Assembly (NCBI GenBank): GCA_965651595.1
Contig: CBFGTA010000012.1
Coordinates: 1-34,874 of the forward strand
Length of the DNA stretch: 34,874 bases
Direction: 5' to 3'
From: CBFGTA01 sp965651595
GTDB lineage: Bacteria > Actinomycetota > Actinomycetes > S36-B12 > UBA10799
The notes under the pieces were generated by a model. That model did not search any database. It saw only the letters and a list, made by a program, of their open reading frames with translations, and was not told where the DNA came from. Position numbers and translations under genes: made by a program. Below are positions 9,032 to 17,484 of the stretch, one piece after another; the first letter of the stretch is position 1, and each line of letters starts with the position of its first letter.

Positions 9032-9468
9032 GAGTCATCCTCCTCTGCTTCAACGACCGCTGCGACCGCCGCTTCTACGACGTCGCGCGCAATCCGTTCG
9101 GAAAACACCACGGAACCTGCCGCGCCAGCTACAGCGCTGCTGAGCTCCCGGGCCCAGCGGTGCTCGATCACGAGGGCCGCAGCGGTGTCACCGGGGTTCA
9201 ACTGCTCGGCGATCGCTTCCAAGTCCTCTTCGTTGAGCAGTTGCAGCAAGTCATCCACCGCTACTCCCAACTCAAGATTGTGCGCATCTGCAAGCCCGCG
9301 GACTTCGACAATCACGTCGTCACCGTCTGCCAGCTTCGTGACTAACGCAAAGTCGACCACTGTGATGTCTCCGCGTTCAACCACCGATCGCAGGGCGGGA
9401 AGTATGCCGCCAGAGAACTGGCTCCCGGGGAACTCAACGATCAAGACTTCTACTGGACCGAGTTGCAC
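9028..9468 (-). CDS. DUF6325-type protein
   Basis: Acidic protein of 146 aa starting QLGPVEVLIVEFPGSQF after the initiator. It has the alpha/beta pattern of the actinobacterial DUF6325/DUF1269-like family: an initial beta strand, a helix (GGILPALRSVVERGDI), the strand ITVVDFALVTK, an Asp-rich turn, and a C-terminal Ala/Val/Glu helix ending EAEEDDS. Function is unknown; these proteins often sit beside SHOCT-domain genes, as here. The GTG at 9468 has AAAGGA about 7 nt upstream, which decides the start over the longer open frame to 9546. First gene of a likely operon with the SHOCT and aminotransferase genes. Confidence 0.78.
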   Translation of the reverse strand: MQLGPVEVLIVEFPGSQFSGGILPALRSVVERGDITVVDFALVTKLADGDDVIVEVRGLADAHNLELGVAVDDLLQLLNEEDLEAIAEQLNPGDTAAALVIEHRWARELSSAVAGAAGSVVFSERIARDVVEAAVAAVVEAEEDDS

Positions 9469-9694
9469 GCAACATCCTTTCGTTGAGTTGAACGGACGAC
9501 ACCGTGGTCTGCCGAACCTCGCCCGATGGGCAGGTGTGGTTCGCACTCTACGCCCGAATCGTGCCGGCCGACAAGTCGTCTATCTGTCCAATCGATAAAT
9601 GCGCCCGCGACAAGGTTCGAATTACCGCTCCGACCGTGCCAACGTGGCAGGATGGGCCCACGCCAATCCGTGGCGTGAGTAACCGAGGAGTCCC

Positions 9695-10087
9695 ATGAAA
9701 ACACGGATCATCCGCCCACTGTCCGCCCTGGCTATCGCCGCCGCGGCAACTACCGCGATCGCAGCGTGCAGCTCGTCGAGCTCCGACAACGCGGCCACAC
9801 CAACACCCACCCCCACGACTCAAAGTGCGTCTCCCACCGTGAGCCCGACTGGAGCGTCCTGTACGGACGAATCTTTGACTGCCGCTCTCCCTGAAGGATC
9901 CACCATTCAGCGGTTCAACTGCGCTGACGTAGACGGGACCGAATGGGCTGCCATCCGCACAGTTCAAGGACCGACAGTCTTCTTCGCCACCCTCGAGAAC
10001 GGCGAGTGGAACGTCAAGACTTCAGACGAGGTCTGCGGGACAGCCAGCGCTGGTCTACCACCGGTGATTCTCGACTACTGCAGCTAG
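9695..10087 (+). CDS. Small secreted lipoprotein, unknown function
   Basis: Predicted lipoprotein of 130 aa. The signal peptide has basic K2/R4/R7, a hydrophobic core (LSALAIAAAATTAIAA) and a lipobox-like AIAAC, with the cysteine at about residue 25. A Ser/Thr/Pro-rich linker follows. The remaining 80 residues contain three cysteines (in ASCTDE, FNCADV and VCGTA) plus one near the end (DYCS), consistent with two disulfides outside the membrane. A strong GAGGAG lies 6 nt before the ATG. I do not recognise the C-terminal domain. A long hairpin follows the gene. Confidence 0.8.
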   Translation: MKTRIIRPLSALAIAAAATTAIAACSSSSSDNAATPTPTPTTQSASPTVSPTGASCTDESLTAALPEGSTIQRFNCADVDGTEWAAIRTVQGPTVFFATLENGEWNVKTSDEVCGTASAGLPPVILDYCS

Positions 10088-10128
10088 AAGGCAAGCAGGG
10101 ATGGTCAGTTCGTGACCGTTCCGGACAT

Positions 10129-10167
10129 GGGGGCTGGTAAGAGCATTCCTTGCCTCGACCAGCCCCC
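10129..10167 (+). terminator. Terminator-like hairpin after the small lipoprotein gene
   Basis: GGGGGCTGGT (10129-10138) pairs perfectly with ACCAGCCCCC (10158-10167), a 10-bp stem with a 19-nt loop. It lies 41 bp after the lipoprotein stop and 20 bp before the plsC start. No T-tract follows. Confidence 0.6.
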
Positions 10168-10187
10168 AACAACTCGAAGGACACCGA

Positions 10188-10937
10188 ATGGTCTATCCGT
10201 TCCCTGATCAAGAACCGTTGTTGTCGTACTACAACCTGGGCTGTGCGGCCGTCTGGCCCAACCTCATGGTGTGGACGAAGCGGGACTGGCGGGGCCAGGA
10301 GCACCTCGGCACCCCCGGACAAGGCAAGGTAGTCGCTGCCAACCACCTGTCGTGGTTCGATCCGCTGCTTCTCCTGCACTATTCGAACGACGCTAACCGG
10401 CCAGCCCGATTCCTGGCCAAAGATTCTCTGTTCGACATCCCCGGTATTGGCACTGTCATGGCCGGAGCGGGAACCATACCCGTGCATCGGGAGGGTGAAC
10501 ACGCTGCCGATGCAGTGTCATCGGCGGTGGAGGCCGTCCAATCAGGCGAGTTGGTCTGGGTGTATCCGGAAGGAACCATCACCCGCGATCCGCAACTGTG
10601 GCCCATGAGTGGCAAGACGGGCGCGGCCCGAATCGCACTCCTTTCAGGCGCGCCTCTGATACCTGTCGCCCACTGGGGAGTACAAGAGATCATGCGGCCC
10701 TACAAAGTGGAACTTCGACTGTGGCCACGCAAGACGATCCACGTCATGGCCGGTCCGCCCGTCGACCTCGACGATCTGCGCGACCGCGAACTCACCGACG
10801 ACGTTCTTCACCAGGCAACCAACCGCACCCTTGACGCCATCACGTCGATGTTGGCGGAATTGCGAAACGAACAATCGCCGGATGGACGTTGGAACAAGAT
10901 CACGAGTCAGCGTGAACTGCCGACAACTGACCACTAG
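10188..10937 (+). CDS. 1-acyl-glycerol-3-phosphate acyltransferase (PlsC family)
   Basis: Membrane-associated acyltransferase of 249 aa that would transfer an acyl group to lysophosphatidate or a related acceptor in phospholipid synthesis. The HX4D catalytic motif is present as NHLSWFD (H53, D58). Motif II-like residues lie around FLAKDSLFDIPGIG, and the substrate-binding motif is YPEGTITRD (E128, G129, T130). The start is ATG 10188 with GAAGGA 6 nt upstream. It stands alone between two hairpin or gap regions. Acceptor specificity cannot be read; family members in actinobacteria also act in lipomannan or glycolipid acylation. Confidence 0.9.
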   Translation: MVYPFPDQEPLLSYYNLGCAAVWPNLMVWTKRDWRGQEHLGTPGQGKVVAANHLSWFDPLLLLHYSNDANRPARFLAKDSLFDIPGIGTVMAGAGTIPVHREGEHAADAVSSAVEAVQSGELVWVYPEGTITRDPQLWPMSGKTGAARIALLSGAPLIPVAHWGVQEIMRPYKVELRLWPRKTIHVMAGPPVDLDDLRDRELTDDVLHQATNRTLDAITSMLAELRNEQSPDGRWNKITSQRELPTTDH

Positions 10938-11046
10938 CCGCGAGATTGCCCTCTATGAATCGGCAGCGGGCCGGGTTCCACCAGCCAAGCGGTACCCCAA
11001 GAGGCTCTAGGATGATTGCCGGGGCAAGATCTGAGGGAGGTCCAGC

Positions 11047-11574
11047 GTGAGTGACGCCGCCAGCATCGGTTCCACACCGGATCCTGATTCTGGGGTTCGC
11101 TTGCGCCCCCCGCCAGTAACGGCTGCGATTTCACTCGTTTGGGTGTTCGCAATCATGATGCTCGTTTCCGGAGTCATCCACCTGGTGGTGGCGCTGAACG
11201 AGTCGCGCCAGCAGGCGGCCATCGATGCCCTCAGGTTGGAGGGACCCACGACGCCCGAGGAAGCGGCGATGGTCATCGACAACGCCCGGCTGATCTTGTC
11301 GGTTGCTGCCCTGCTCATCATCGTGGTTGCACTGTTTGCCGCCCTGGCTGCCCTCGGGCTCGGCCGACGCAGCAACGCATGGCGGTACGTCGTTTTGACC
11401 ATCACGACAATCGGCCTGATCAGTCAGGCATTCCATGCTGTGGTGGTGCTTTTCGGGGACAATCACGGGCTCGGTTGGGTCACTCTGACCTCGACCACGA
11501 TTTCCCTCATCCTGCTGATCGTCGTGACTGTGTTTCTGACGGGAAGTGAAGCCCGCGAGTACTTCCGCGACTGA
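11047..11574 (+). CDS. Four-helix integral membrane protein
   Basis: Hypothetical membrane protein of 175 aa. A Ser/Asp/Pro N-terminal tail of about 20 residues precedes four predicted helices: ISLVWVFAIMMLVSGVIHLV, LILSVAALLIIVVALFAALA, WRYVVLTITTIGLISQAF and LTSTTISLILLIVVTVFL. An acidic amphipathic stretch with RQQAAIDALRLEG lies between helices 1 and 2. The GTG at 11047 has GGGAGG about 6 nt upstream. No family recognised. It is convergent with the lipoprotein gene that follows, with a gap of 21 bp. Confidence 0.78.
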   Translation: MSDAASIGSTPDPDSGVRLRPPPVTAAISLVWVFAIMMLVSGVIHLVVALNESRQQAAIDALRLEGPTTPEEAAMVIDNARLILSVAALLIIVVALFAALAALGLGRRSNAWRYVVLTITTIGLISQAFHAVVVLFGDNHGLGWVTLTSTTISLILLIVVTVFLTGSEAREYFRD

Positions 11575-11595
11575 CATGGCCTCAGCCGTTGTCAC

Positions 11596-12132
11596 CTACG
11601 ATCCCCGGGGCGCGACCTCGACGGAGAACTCCTGCATCGAGTCGCCGAACACCAGCTGGATCGTGACCGTGAGGCCGCGGCGAGGATCTAATCCGGCAGC
11701 CTCGAGACTGGTGTCGGCAACCTGATAGGCGGTGGGCGCATAATCCATCGTGCACGCGACGGGCGGGAGGGAACCGTCGGTGCTGGCCGTGGCGTCAGCC
11801 ATGACAACATCCAGAGCCTGGCCGTTTTCGGCTTCTGGTATGGCAGTGAGACTAGTCGGGCGATACGGGCATGAACTGCTCCCATAGGCACCGAATACCA
11901 GCGACTCAGGCAGCCAGGCAGCGAAGACGGGCTCCGCGTCGGGGACTGCAGCCATCCCTGGTATATCCCCTGAATAGGGATCAGCAGCGAGATTGGCTGC
12001 TGGAGAAGTCGGGGAATCACCCGTCGGGCTACTACCAGATGCCGCGCACGCGACCGCCGTCAGGAGTGCCGCGATCCCCACGAAAGCCGCTGCTAATCTC
12101 CGGCGGATGAGGTCATCACTGAGTAGGGACAT
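11596..12132 (-). CDS. Predicted lipoprotein, unknown function
   Basis: Secreted lipoprotein candidate of 178 aa. The signal sequence has R10-R12, a hydrophobic core AAAFVGIAALLTAVAC and a cysteine at about 29, although the -3 position is not the usual Leu. A Ser/Pro/Thr-rich linker reaches to about residue 50. The mature part holds two further cysteines (SSCPYRP and VACTMDY). No domain recognised. The ATG has AAAGGCG about 10 nt upstream. An inverted repeat, GCCACC-ATC-GGTGGC (12156-12170), lies just upstream of the gene. Confidence 0.72.
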   Translation of the reverse strand: MSLLSDDLIRRRLAAAFVGIAALLTAVACAASGSSPTGDSPTSPAANLAADPYSGDIPGMAAVPDAEPVFAAWLPESLVFGAYGSSSCPYRPTSLTAIPEAENGQALDVVMADATASTDGSLPPVACTMDYAPTAYQVADTSLEAAGLDPRRGLTVTIQLVFGDSMQEFSVEVAPRGS

Positions 12133-12155
12133 TGCAGTTCGCCTTTCTCGCCGAT

Positions 12156-12170
12156 GCCACCATCGGTGGC
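12156..12170. repeat. Short perfect inverted repeat upstream of lipoprotein gene
   Basis: GCCACC and GGTGGC flank a 3-nt centre, 24 bp before the lipoprotein start. It may be an operator half-site pair or chance in GC-rich DNA. The rest of the 240-bp divergent gap (12133-12372) shows nothing else I can name. Confidence 0.25.
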
Positions 12171-12372
12171 GCGCCCACGCTGAGCTTGAGCGCTAAACGG
12201 TTCGAGCGGTTGGCGCCAGATCGGACCGATCGACAACCGCCTACACCTGTCGGTCACTAGGCTAGCGGCGTCTACTGGCCAGGAGCGGCATTACCGCTTG
12301 CGCTCAGTCCGCGATGCGCACGTGCACCTCTGGCACCTAGAGTGGCAGCAGGAGCTCGATTGCGGAGGCAGC

Positions 12373-13305
12373 ATGAACTCGTCCACTGAGGGTGGCTCGC
12401 GGCCGGTAGTAGCATCGGTCGATTGGTCCGAGCAGACTGACCTAGTCTTGGCGTGGGCCAGCGTGTACGCCGAATGCTTGGGGGCCCCGTTGCGGGCAGT
12501 CAACGTCAAGAGTCCGGTAGCGACCTACGCGATAGCCACCGGAGAGCCCTTGTTGATTCCAGTGGACGGCGCGGGCATTCCGTCCGAGCTGGGTGCGGCT
12601 GAGGCCGAACTGCTAGAGCGAGTTACCACGGTGGTCTCCGGTGACCTTGCTGTCAGCGCCCACATCAGAGACGGTGATCCGGCCCGAGAAATCCTGGACG
12701 AGTGTCGCGAAACGAATGCGCAGCTGCTCGTTATTGGGCGCCGCGGCCATGGCGGACTCGCAAGCTTCATGCTCGGCTCGGTGTCAAACCAGGTGGCCAG
12801 CGAAGCGCCGTTGCCGGTGGCGGTGATCCCTCCCCATGTGGTGAGCACTGACCGACGTAACACCATCGTGTGTGCCGTGGATGGTTCTGATGACAGCTTC
12901 CGAGCCCTCGACGCAGCCGTCGTTCTGGCAGACGGATTGTGGGCAAATTTGGACATTGTCTATGTCATTGACGATACGTACACCCCGGCCGATTCGCTCG
13001 CCGGAGCATTGCCGTTCCTGGCCCGCCACAGTGGGGACAACGACACTGCGGCCGCTGCTGCAGTAGACCGCGCGAAGCAGCGCGCGAGTGAAGCACTGTC
13101 GGAACATCGAGTCAACACGATCGTGGCGCACGGGGAACCGGCAGACACTTTGGCCTTAATTGGGCGTGAGCGCCTGGCCATGAGTATCGTGATGGGCTCG
13201 CACGGGCTCAGCGGTTGGTCCGCAGCCGTGCTCGGATCTGTGACCAAGAGGACTCTCCAACGCGCCGACTGTCCCGTTATTGTCACTCGGCGGCGCCCCG
13301 AGTGA
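12373..13305 (+). CDS. Universal stress protein, two UspA domains
   Basis: Tandem-domain universal stress protein of 310 aa. Domain 1 begins at about residue 12 (PVVASVDWSEQ), domain 2 at about 162 (NTIVCAVDGSDDS). Each ends in a complete ATP-binding motif of the form G-2x-G-9x-G-S: GRRGHGGLASFMLGS and GSHGLSGWSAAVLGS. Both sites therefore look able to bind ATP. Such proteins in actinobacteria are induced by hypoxia, stasis or stress and act through an unknown mechanism. The ATG at 12373 has GGAGG 4 nt upstream, which decides the start over the open frame to 12298. The 3' end of the gene, including its stop, forms half of a 14-bp perfect hairpin. Confidence 0.92.
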   Translation: MNSSTEGGSRPVVASVDWSEQTDLVLAWASVYAECLGAPLRAVNVKSPVATYAIATGEPLLIPVDGAGIPSELGAAEAELLERVTTVVSGDLAVSAHIRDGDPAREILDECRETNAQLLVIGRRGHGGLASFMLGSVSNQVASEAPLPVAVIPPHVVSTDRRNTIVCAVDGSDDSFRALDAAVVLADGLWANLDIVYVIDDTYTPADSLAGALPFLARHSGDNDTAAAAAVDRAKQRASEALSEHRVNTIVAHGEPADTLALIGRERLAMSIVMGSHGLSGWSAAVLGSVTKRTLQRADCPVIVTRRRPE

Positions 13306-13311
13306 CAATAA
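13277..13311. terminator. Long perfect hairpin spanning the usp stop codon
   Basis: TTATTGTCACTCGG (13277-13290) pairs with CCGAGTGACAATAA (13298-13311), 14 bp without mismatch and with a 7-nt loop. The usp TGA (13303-13305) is in the right arm. It sits between convergent genes and could terminate both; as read on either strand it ends in an A/T-rich portion of stem. Confidence 0.7.
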
Positions 13312-13356
13312 GGCCGCAGAACTGAAGGACGGTGGGGCCGAGGACGCAGGGCCAAT

Positions 13357-14367
13357 CTAGTGCGGTTCTCCGTAACCTTCGTTGACAAGAACGATCTTGC
13401 CGTACGCGTCGTGTTTGTCGATTACGTCGAGAGCATCGATGAGCCCACTCATCGGGAGTTGGTGGGAGATGATCGGCCTGAAGCGGCCTTCTAGATACAG
13501 CGAGTTGATCTCCTCCTGGAACTCGTCAACCAGGTCGGGCCGCTGGATTTGGTAGCTGGTCCAGAAGAAACCGATGACCGACATGTTCTTGTTGAGGATC
13601 ATGTGGGCCTTGATTTCCGGTATTCGGCCGCTCGCAAAACCAATCACGATCAATCGCCCTTCGAAGGCAATACAATGCGTACTAGCGTCGAAGGCATCTC
13701 CGCCGACCGGATCGTAGATCACGTTGGCGCCAAGGTTGTTGGTCAAGGCCTTGACCCTCGCCACGATGTCTTCGTTCTTCCAGTCGATAACGTGATCAGC
13801 GCCTGCAGCGACACACACTCCGATGTCGCGCTCACCGGTCGCGGTAGCAATAACGGTCGCGCCCAGCGCCTTGCCTACTTGGATCGCCGAGGTGCCGACA
13901 CCGCCAGCACCACCGTGGACGAGGAGCGTTTCACCAGCTCGCAGTTGCGCTTTGTATCTGATGGCCATGTATGAGGTTTCGTAGATAATGCGCATGGCCG
14001 CAGCATCCACGTCAGACATCGCCTCAGGCACTGCGAAAGTGGCGAGGTCGATGGCGGTCATGTACTCAGCGAACGCCCCACCCAAACCTGTGGTGACGAT
14101 CCGATCACCCACCGAATGGCGGCAGTTTTCTCCGACCTCGACCACGGTGCCGACCGCTTCAACACCTGGAGTCCAAGGCAAAGGCGGTTTGATCTGGTAC
14201 TGGCCCTGAACGAAGAGAATGTCGGGAAAATTGACACCAGCTGCGTGAACCTTGATGACGCTCGATTCTGGTCCCATCAGCGTCGCCCGCGGTGCGTCTT
14301 TCCATTCCAACACATCGCGAAACGGGCCAAACTCGTCGAGAACCCATGCTTTCATGCTGTCACCCAT
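13357..14367 (-). CDS. NADPH:quinone oxidoreductase-like MDR enzyme
   Basis: Zinc-independent medium-chain dehydrogenase/reductase of 336 aa. The N-terminal GroES-like domain has AAGVNFPDILFVQGQYQ and PWTPGVEAVGTV, typical of quinone oxidoreductases and 2-enoyl reductases. The Rossmann domain carries HGGAGGVGTSAIQ (151-163), a nucleotide-binding glycine motif. The catalytic zinc cysteine of alcohol dehydrogenases is not visible. NADPH-dependent reduction of quinones or enoyl compounds is the family role; the substrate here is unknown. The start at 14367 has AAGGAG about 6 nt upstream; M5 is an alternative. It is a single gene 113 bp upstream of rlmB on the same strand. Confidence 0.88.
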   Translation of the reverse strand: MGDSMKAWVLDEFGPFRDVLEWKDAPRATLMGPESSVIKVHAAGVNFPDILFVQGQYQIKPPLPWTPGVEAVGTVVEVGENCRHSVGDRIVTTGLGGAFAEYMTAIDLATFAVPEAMSDVDAAAMRIIYETSYMAIRYKAQLRAGETLLVHGGAGGVGTSAIQVGKALGATVIATATGERDIGVCVAAGADHVIDWKNEDIVARVKALTNNLGANVIYDPVGGDAFDASTHCIAFEGRLIVIGFASGRIPEIKAHMILNKNMSVIGFFWTSYQIQRPDLVDEFQEEINSLYLEGRFRPIISHQLPMSGLIDALDVIDKHDAYGKIVLVNEGYGEPH

Positions 14368-14480
14368 CCGGGCTCCTTCGCTTCGCTACTATCGGGTCTG
14401 CCGTCGGCATGAGGCCGAACTACGGCGACGTCTCCGGCTGCACGGTTGGCCGATCGGGCCGCACTCCATGATGGCGACTC

Positions 14481-15446
14481 TTAGTCCGAATTTCTTGGCG
14501 TCCCGCCCCGACGGCCCAATTCATACAGTGCGATTGCTGCAGCAACCGAGACGTTGAGCGACTCCGCCCGACTATCCATCGGTATCGATGCCCTCCAGGA
14601 GCAGCGTTCGGCAACGAGTCGACTAACACCGGCACCCTCCGCACCCACAACGACCGCTACCGGTATGCCTGTCACATCCACTTGCTGCAGCGATGTTGAA
14701 GTATTCCCCACCAACGCGACCGCAGTAATGCCGTGGTCTTCGAGGTCTGCTACCGCTCGGGAGATGTTTGCCACGCGAGCAATGGGAAGGTGGGCAAGTG
14801 CTCCGGCGCTAGCGCGCCAGACCGTGGGGTTCACCTCAGCGCTACGACGTTTGGAAATCACAACACCGGCCGCGCCGAGCGCGAGAGAAGATCGAACTAT
14901 TGCGCCCAGGTTGCCTGGGTCTGTGATCCCATCGCACACGACGATTCGCCCTGAGGTGCGGACGACTTCTGTTCGCAGATCGGCAAGATCGGCGTACTCA
15001 TAGGGCTCGGCTTCCAACACCACCCCCTGGTGCACGAGTCCTTCCGCGATTCGATCGAGCTGGTCTCGGGATTGCTCAACGATGACGATCCCGCGCGCAT
15101 GGGCGGCCTCAAGCGCGTCAGTGACGCGTGGGTCCGATTCGATGGTGGACTGGACGAGAAGTCGTCGAGCGCCCATCCCGCTGAGCAGCGATTCCCGCAC
15201 CGCGTTGCGACCGACCACTAGCGAGCTGTCATGGGCCGGCGAGCGCCGCGCGCCAGCGGCAGTACCTTGGCGGGCGGCGCTTTTCTTCTTCGTTCGATAC
15301 GCCACGTGGCCGGGCCGATCTTCCGCCCGGGGGGTTGGCCCCTTGCCTTCGAGGCCCCGTCGGCGTACGCCCCCAGAACCAACCGACCGGGGCTTTTTCG
15401 ACTCTGACTTGCGTGTGGCCCCGCGTCGCTGTGAATTTCCTGCCAT
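14481..15446 (-). CDS. rlmB: 23S rRNA (guanosine-2'-O-)-methyltransferase RlmB
   Basis: SpoU/TrmH-class SPOUT methyltransferase of 321 aa, predicted to methylate the 2'-O of a guanosine in the peptidyl-transferase region of 23S rRNA using SAM. The first 75 residues are basic and low-complexity, common in actinobacterial members that start MAGNSQRRG. A substrate-binding domain begins at VVGRNAVRESL (77-87). The three SPOUT motifs are NLGAIVRS (179-186), VGAEGAGVS (267-275) and SLNVSVAAAIALYEL (296-310), which form the knot and SAM site. The ATG at 15446 is preferred over 15461 because it gives the conserved N-terminus and has GAGGAT upstream. Last gene of the carD-side set; a 69-bp gap separates it from cysS. 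Confidence 0.93.
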   Translation of the reverse strand: MAGNSQRRGATRKSESKKPRSVGSGGVRRRGLEGKGPTPRAEDRPGHVAYRTKKKSAARQGTAAGARRSPAHDSSLVVGRNAVRESLLSGMGARRLLVQSTIESDPRVTDALEAAHARGIVIVEQSRDQLDRIAEGLVHQGVVLEAEPYEYADLADLRTEVVRTSGRIVVCDGITDPGNLGAIVRSSLALGAAGVVISKRRSAEVNPTVWRASAGALAHLPIARVANISRAVADLEDHGITAVALVGNTSTSLQQVDVTGIPVAVVVGAEGAGVSRLVAERCSWRASIPMDSRAESLNVSVAAAIALYELGRRGGTPRNSD

Positions 15447-15515
15447 CAGGGTGATCCTCATTCCTCTCGATGTACTGCCGCGCCTGGCGGTCCGGGCCGC
15501 CCGCCGCTCCTCACT

Positions 15516-16916
15516 TCACCCCTCGTCAGCAAAGCGCCAACGGGAACCGCTACCGCCGTCCTCGATTGCTAGGCCTGCTTGGGAAATCCGATCTCGGATC
15601 GCGTCTGCCAACTCGAAGTCCCGGGCCTGTCGCGCGGCCTGCCGGGCGGAGAGCTCGGCATCTACGAGTCGCTGTAGGGAGTCCATCGCCTTCGCCGATG
15701 ATTCCTTCCGGCGCCATTGGGCGGCCTTCGGGTCCATGCCGAGCACCTGTAAACAAGACGTCACTGCACTGGCACTCTCGCAAATAGCATCTGCTTCGCC
15801 GGACGCCAGGGCCCGGTTTCCCTCTGTCACCAGATCGTGGATGACTGCAATCGCCGCCGGGACCCCCAAGTCGTCATCCATCGCGGCGGAGAAACTGTCC
15901 GGTACGGAGCGGGAGCTGTGTGGCGAACCGGGGAAATCACGAGCCCTGTCCAGGAATCCGCGAATCCGCCCGAAAGAGGCCGTCGACTCTTTCAGCGCTG
16001 AAGGTGAATACTCCAAGTTCGAACGATAATGAGCCGCGATCAAGTACCACCGCAACTCAATCGGCTCAACGTCGTCCAGGATCCGAGCCACCTGCAAGGA
16101 GTTCCCGAGGGACTTGCCCATTTTTTCGCCTGCGACAGTGACCCAGGCATTGTGTAACCAGTAGTGAGCAAATCCGTGGCCAGCAGCCCGCGCCTGAGCG
16201 AGCTCGTTCTCGTGGTGAGGGAAGACCAAGTCGAGTCCACCACCGTGGATGTCGAACGTGTCACCGAGATAAGCCACGGCCATGGCCGTGCATTCGATAT
16301 GCCAACCAGGGCGTCCGCGCCCCCAAGGGGTCGGCCAGCTCGGCTCGCCCGGGCGAGCGGCTTTCCACAAGGCAAAGTCGCGCGGATCCCGCTTCTTGCC
16401 GTCCGGGTCTACATCCGCACTCGCTTGTAGGTCTTCGAGTCGATGCCGCGACAGCATCCCGTAGCCCTGATCCGAGCGAACGTCGAAGTAGACGTCGCCA
16501 TCGGCTGCGTAGGCATGCCCGCGATCGATCAGATCTGAGATTAACTCAACCATTTGTGTGACGTGTCCGGTAGCTCTTGGCTCCACTGTCGGCGGCAGGC
16601 ACCCGAGTTCGGAATACGCCCACTGAAACTCTCGCTCATAGCGGCTAGCCACCGCGAACCAGTCGGTGTCCTCGGCCTCGGCTCGGGCAAGGATCTTGTC
16701 GTCGATGTCAGTGACGTTGCGAACCAAGGTGACCGACATCCCCCGATGGAGCAGCCACCGGTGCAACACGTCGAATACGAGTCCCGATCGGATGTGGCCG
16801 ATGTGCGGCGACGATTGGACTGTAGCGCCGCACTGGTAGAGGCGCACGTGACCGGTCTGGACCGGCACGAATGGTCGAATGGTTCGGCTGGCCGTGTCGA
16901 AGAACTGGAGGGTCAC
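15516..16916 (-). CDS. cysS: Cysteinyl-tRNA synthetase
   Basis: Class I aminoacyl-tRNA synthetase of 466 aa that charges tRNA-Cys. Numbered from the GTG at 16916: zinc ligands C29 (YQCGATV), C209 (WHIECTAMA), H234 and E238 (FPHHENELA); the HIGH motif PHIGH (37-41); and the KMSKS motif as KMGKS (265-269). The full C-terminal anticodon and DALR-like part is present, so this is CysS and not the shorter mycothiol ligase MshC. The first conserved motif is slightly unusual (QCGAT rather than VCGPT). The GTG lies 10 bp after the ispF stop with only a weak AGG before it; an open extension to 16976 is Arg/Lys-rich and overlaps ispF, so I reject it. Confidence 0.94.
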   Translation of the reverse strand: MTLQFFDTASRTIRPFVPVQTGHVRLYQCGATVQSSPHIGHIRSGLVFDVLHRWLLHRGMSVTLVRNVTDIDDKILARAEAEDTDWFAVASRYEREFQWAYSELGCLPPTVEPRATGHVTQMVELISDLIDRGHAYAADGDVYFDVRSDQGYGMLSRHRLEDLQASADVDPDGKKRDPRDFALWKAARPGEPSWPTPWGRGRPGWHIECTAMAVAYLGDTFDIHGGGLDLVFPHHENELAQARAAGHGFAHYWLHNAWVTVAGEKMGKSLGNSLQVARILDDVEPIELRWYLIAAHYRSNLEYSPSALKESTASFGRIRGFLDRARDFPGSPHSSRSVPDSFSAAMDDDLGVPAAIAVIHDLVTEGNRALASGEADAICESASAVTSCLQVLGMDPKAAQWRRKESSAKAMDSLQRLVDAELSARQAARQARDFELADAIRDRISQAGLAIEDGGSGSRWRFADEG

Positions 16917-16926
16917 AGGCCTAAGG

Positions 16927-17484
16927 CTACTGCCTCTTTTTCTTCTTGCCTTTCGCCGCTTTCTTGTCCGATGCATTGGGGATCTTCACCTTGGTGTGGC
17001 CAGCGGCGCCTTGATACGGCTCAAACACGATCGCGGTGGCCAATGCGGCGATGCCCTCCCCCCTTCCGGTCAGGCCCAACCCGTCAGTTGTCGTGGCAGA
17101 AATCGACACTCGGCAGTCCGCCGCCTCCGTCAGCCGAGCGGCTGCTTCGTTACGACGCGTCATGATGCGCGGCGAATTGCCAATTATCTGCACCGATATG
17201 TTTCCGATCCAGTAACCGTTGCCGCGCACCAACGCGCACGTACGTTCGAGCAGGTCTACGCCCTTGATCCCCTTCATTTCGGGGTCGTCGCTACCAAATT
17301 GGGAACCCAAATCACCCATGCCCGAGGCCGAGAGCAAGGCGTCACACATGGCGTGGCAGGCGACGTCGCCGTCAGAGTGGCCAGCTAGACCCTTCTCTCC
17401 AGTCCACAGCAGGCCAGCGAGCCACAGTTCGCGGCCCTTCTTGAAGGGGTGTACATCAGCACCCATACCAACACGGGGAATCAT
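16927..17484 (-). CDS. ispF: 2-C-methyl-D-erythritol 2,4-cyclodiphosphate synthase
   Basis: MEP-pathway enzyme of 185 aa that cyclises CDP-methylerythritol 2-phosphate, releasing CMP, on the way to isoprenoids. Metal ligands are D10 and H12 in GADVHPF and H44 in ACHAMCDAL. The conserved GHSDGD (35-40), SASGMGDLG and SDDPEMKG follow. The ATG at 17484 has AGGAGG about 4 nt upstream, a strong site. The protein carries a basic tail of about 20 residues, Lys-rich (KGKKKKRQ at the end), beyond the usual length near 160. It is directly upstream of cysS (10 bp). The ispD gene often found just before it is absent here. Confidence 0.95.
   Translation of the reverse strand: MIPRVGMGADVHPFKKGRELWLAGLLWTGEKGLAGHSDGDVACHAMCDALLSASGMGDLGSQFGSDDPEMKGIKGVDLLERTCALVRGNGYWIGNISVQIIGNSPRIMTRRNEAAARLTEAADCRVSISATTTDGLGLTGRGEGIAALATAIVFEPYQGAAGHTKVKIPNASDKKAAKGKKKKRQ

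Noticed and set aside
8757..9143. Plus-strand Ala/Cys-rich frame opposite the SHOCT gene
   Set aside because: The Ala and Cys runs are complements of the Gln/Ala/Pro repeats in the real gene.
15516..16916. Possible identity of the cysteinyl-tRNA synthetase as the mycothiol ligase MshC
   Set aside because: The C-terminal tRNA-binding part is complete, and the zinc ligands and position next to ispF and rlmB fit CysS.
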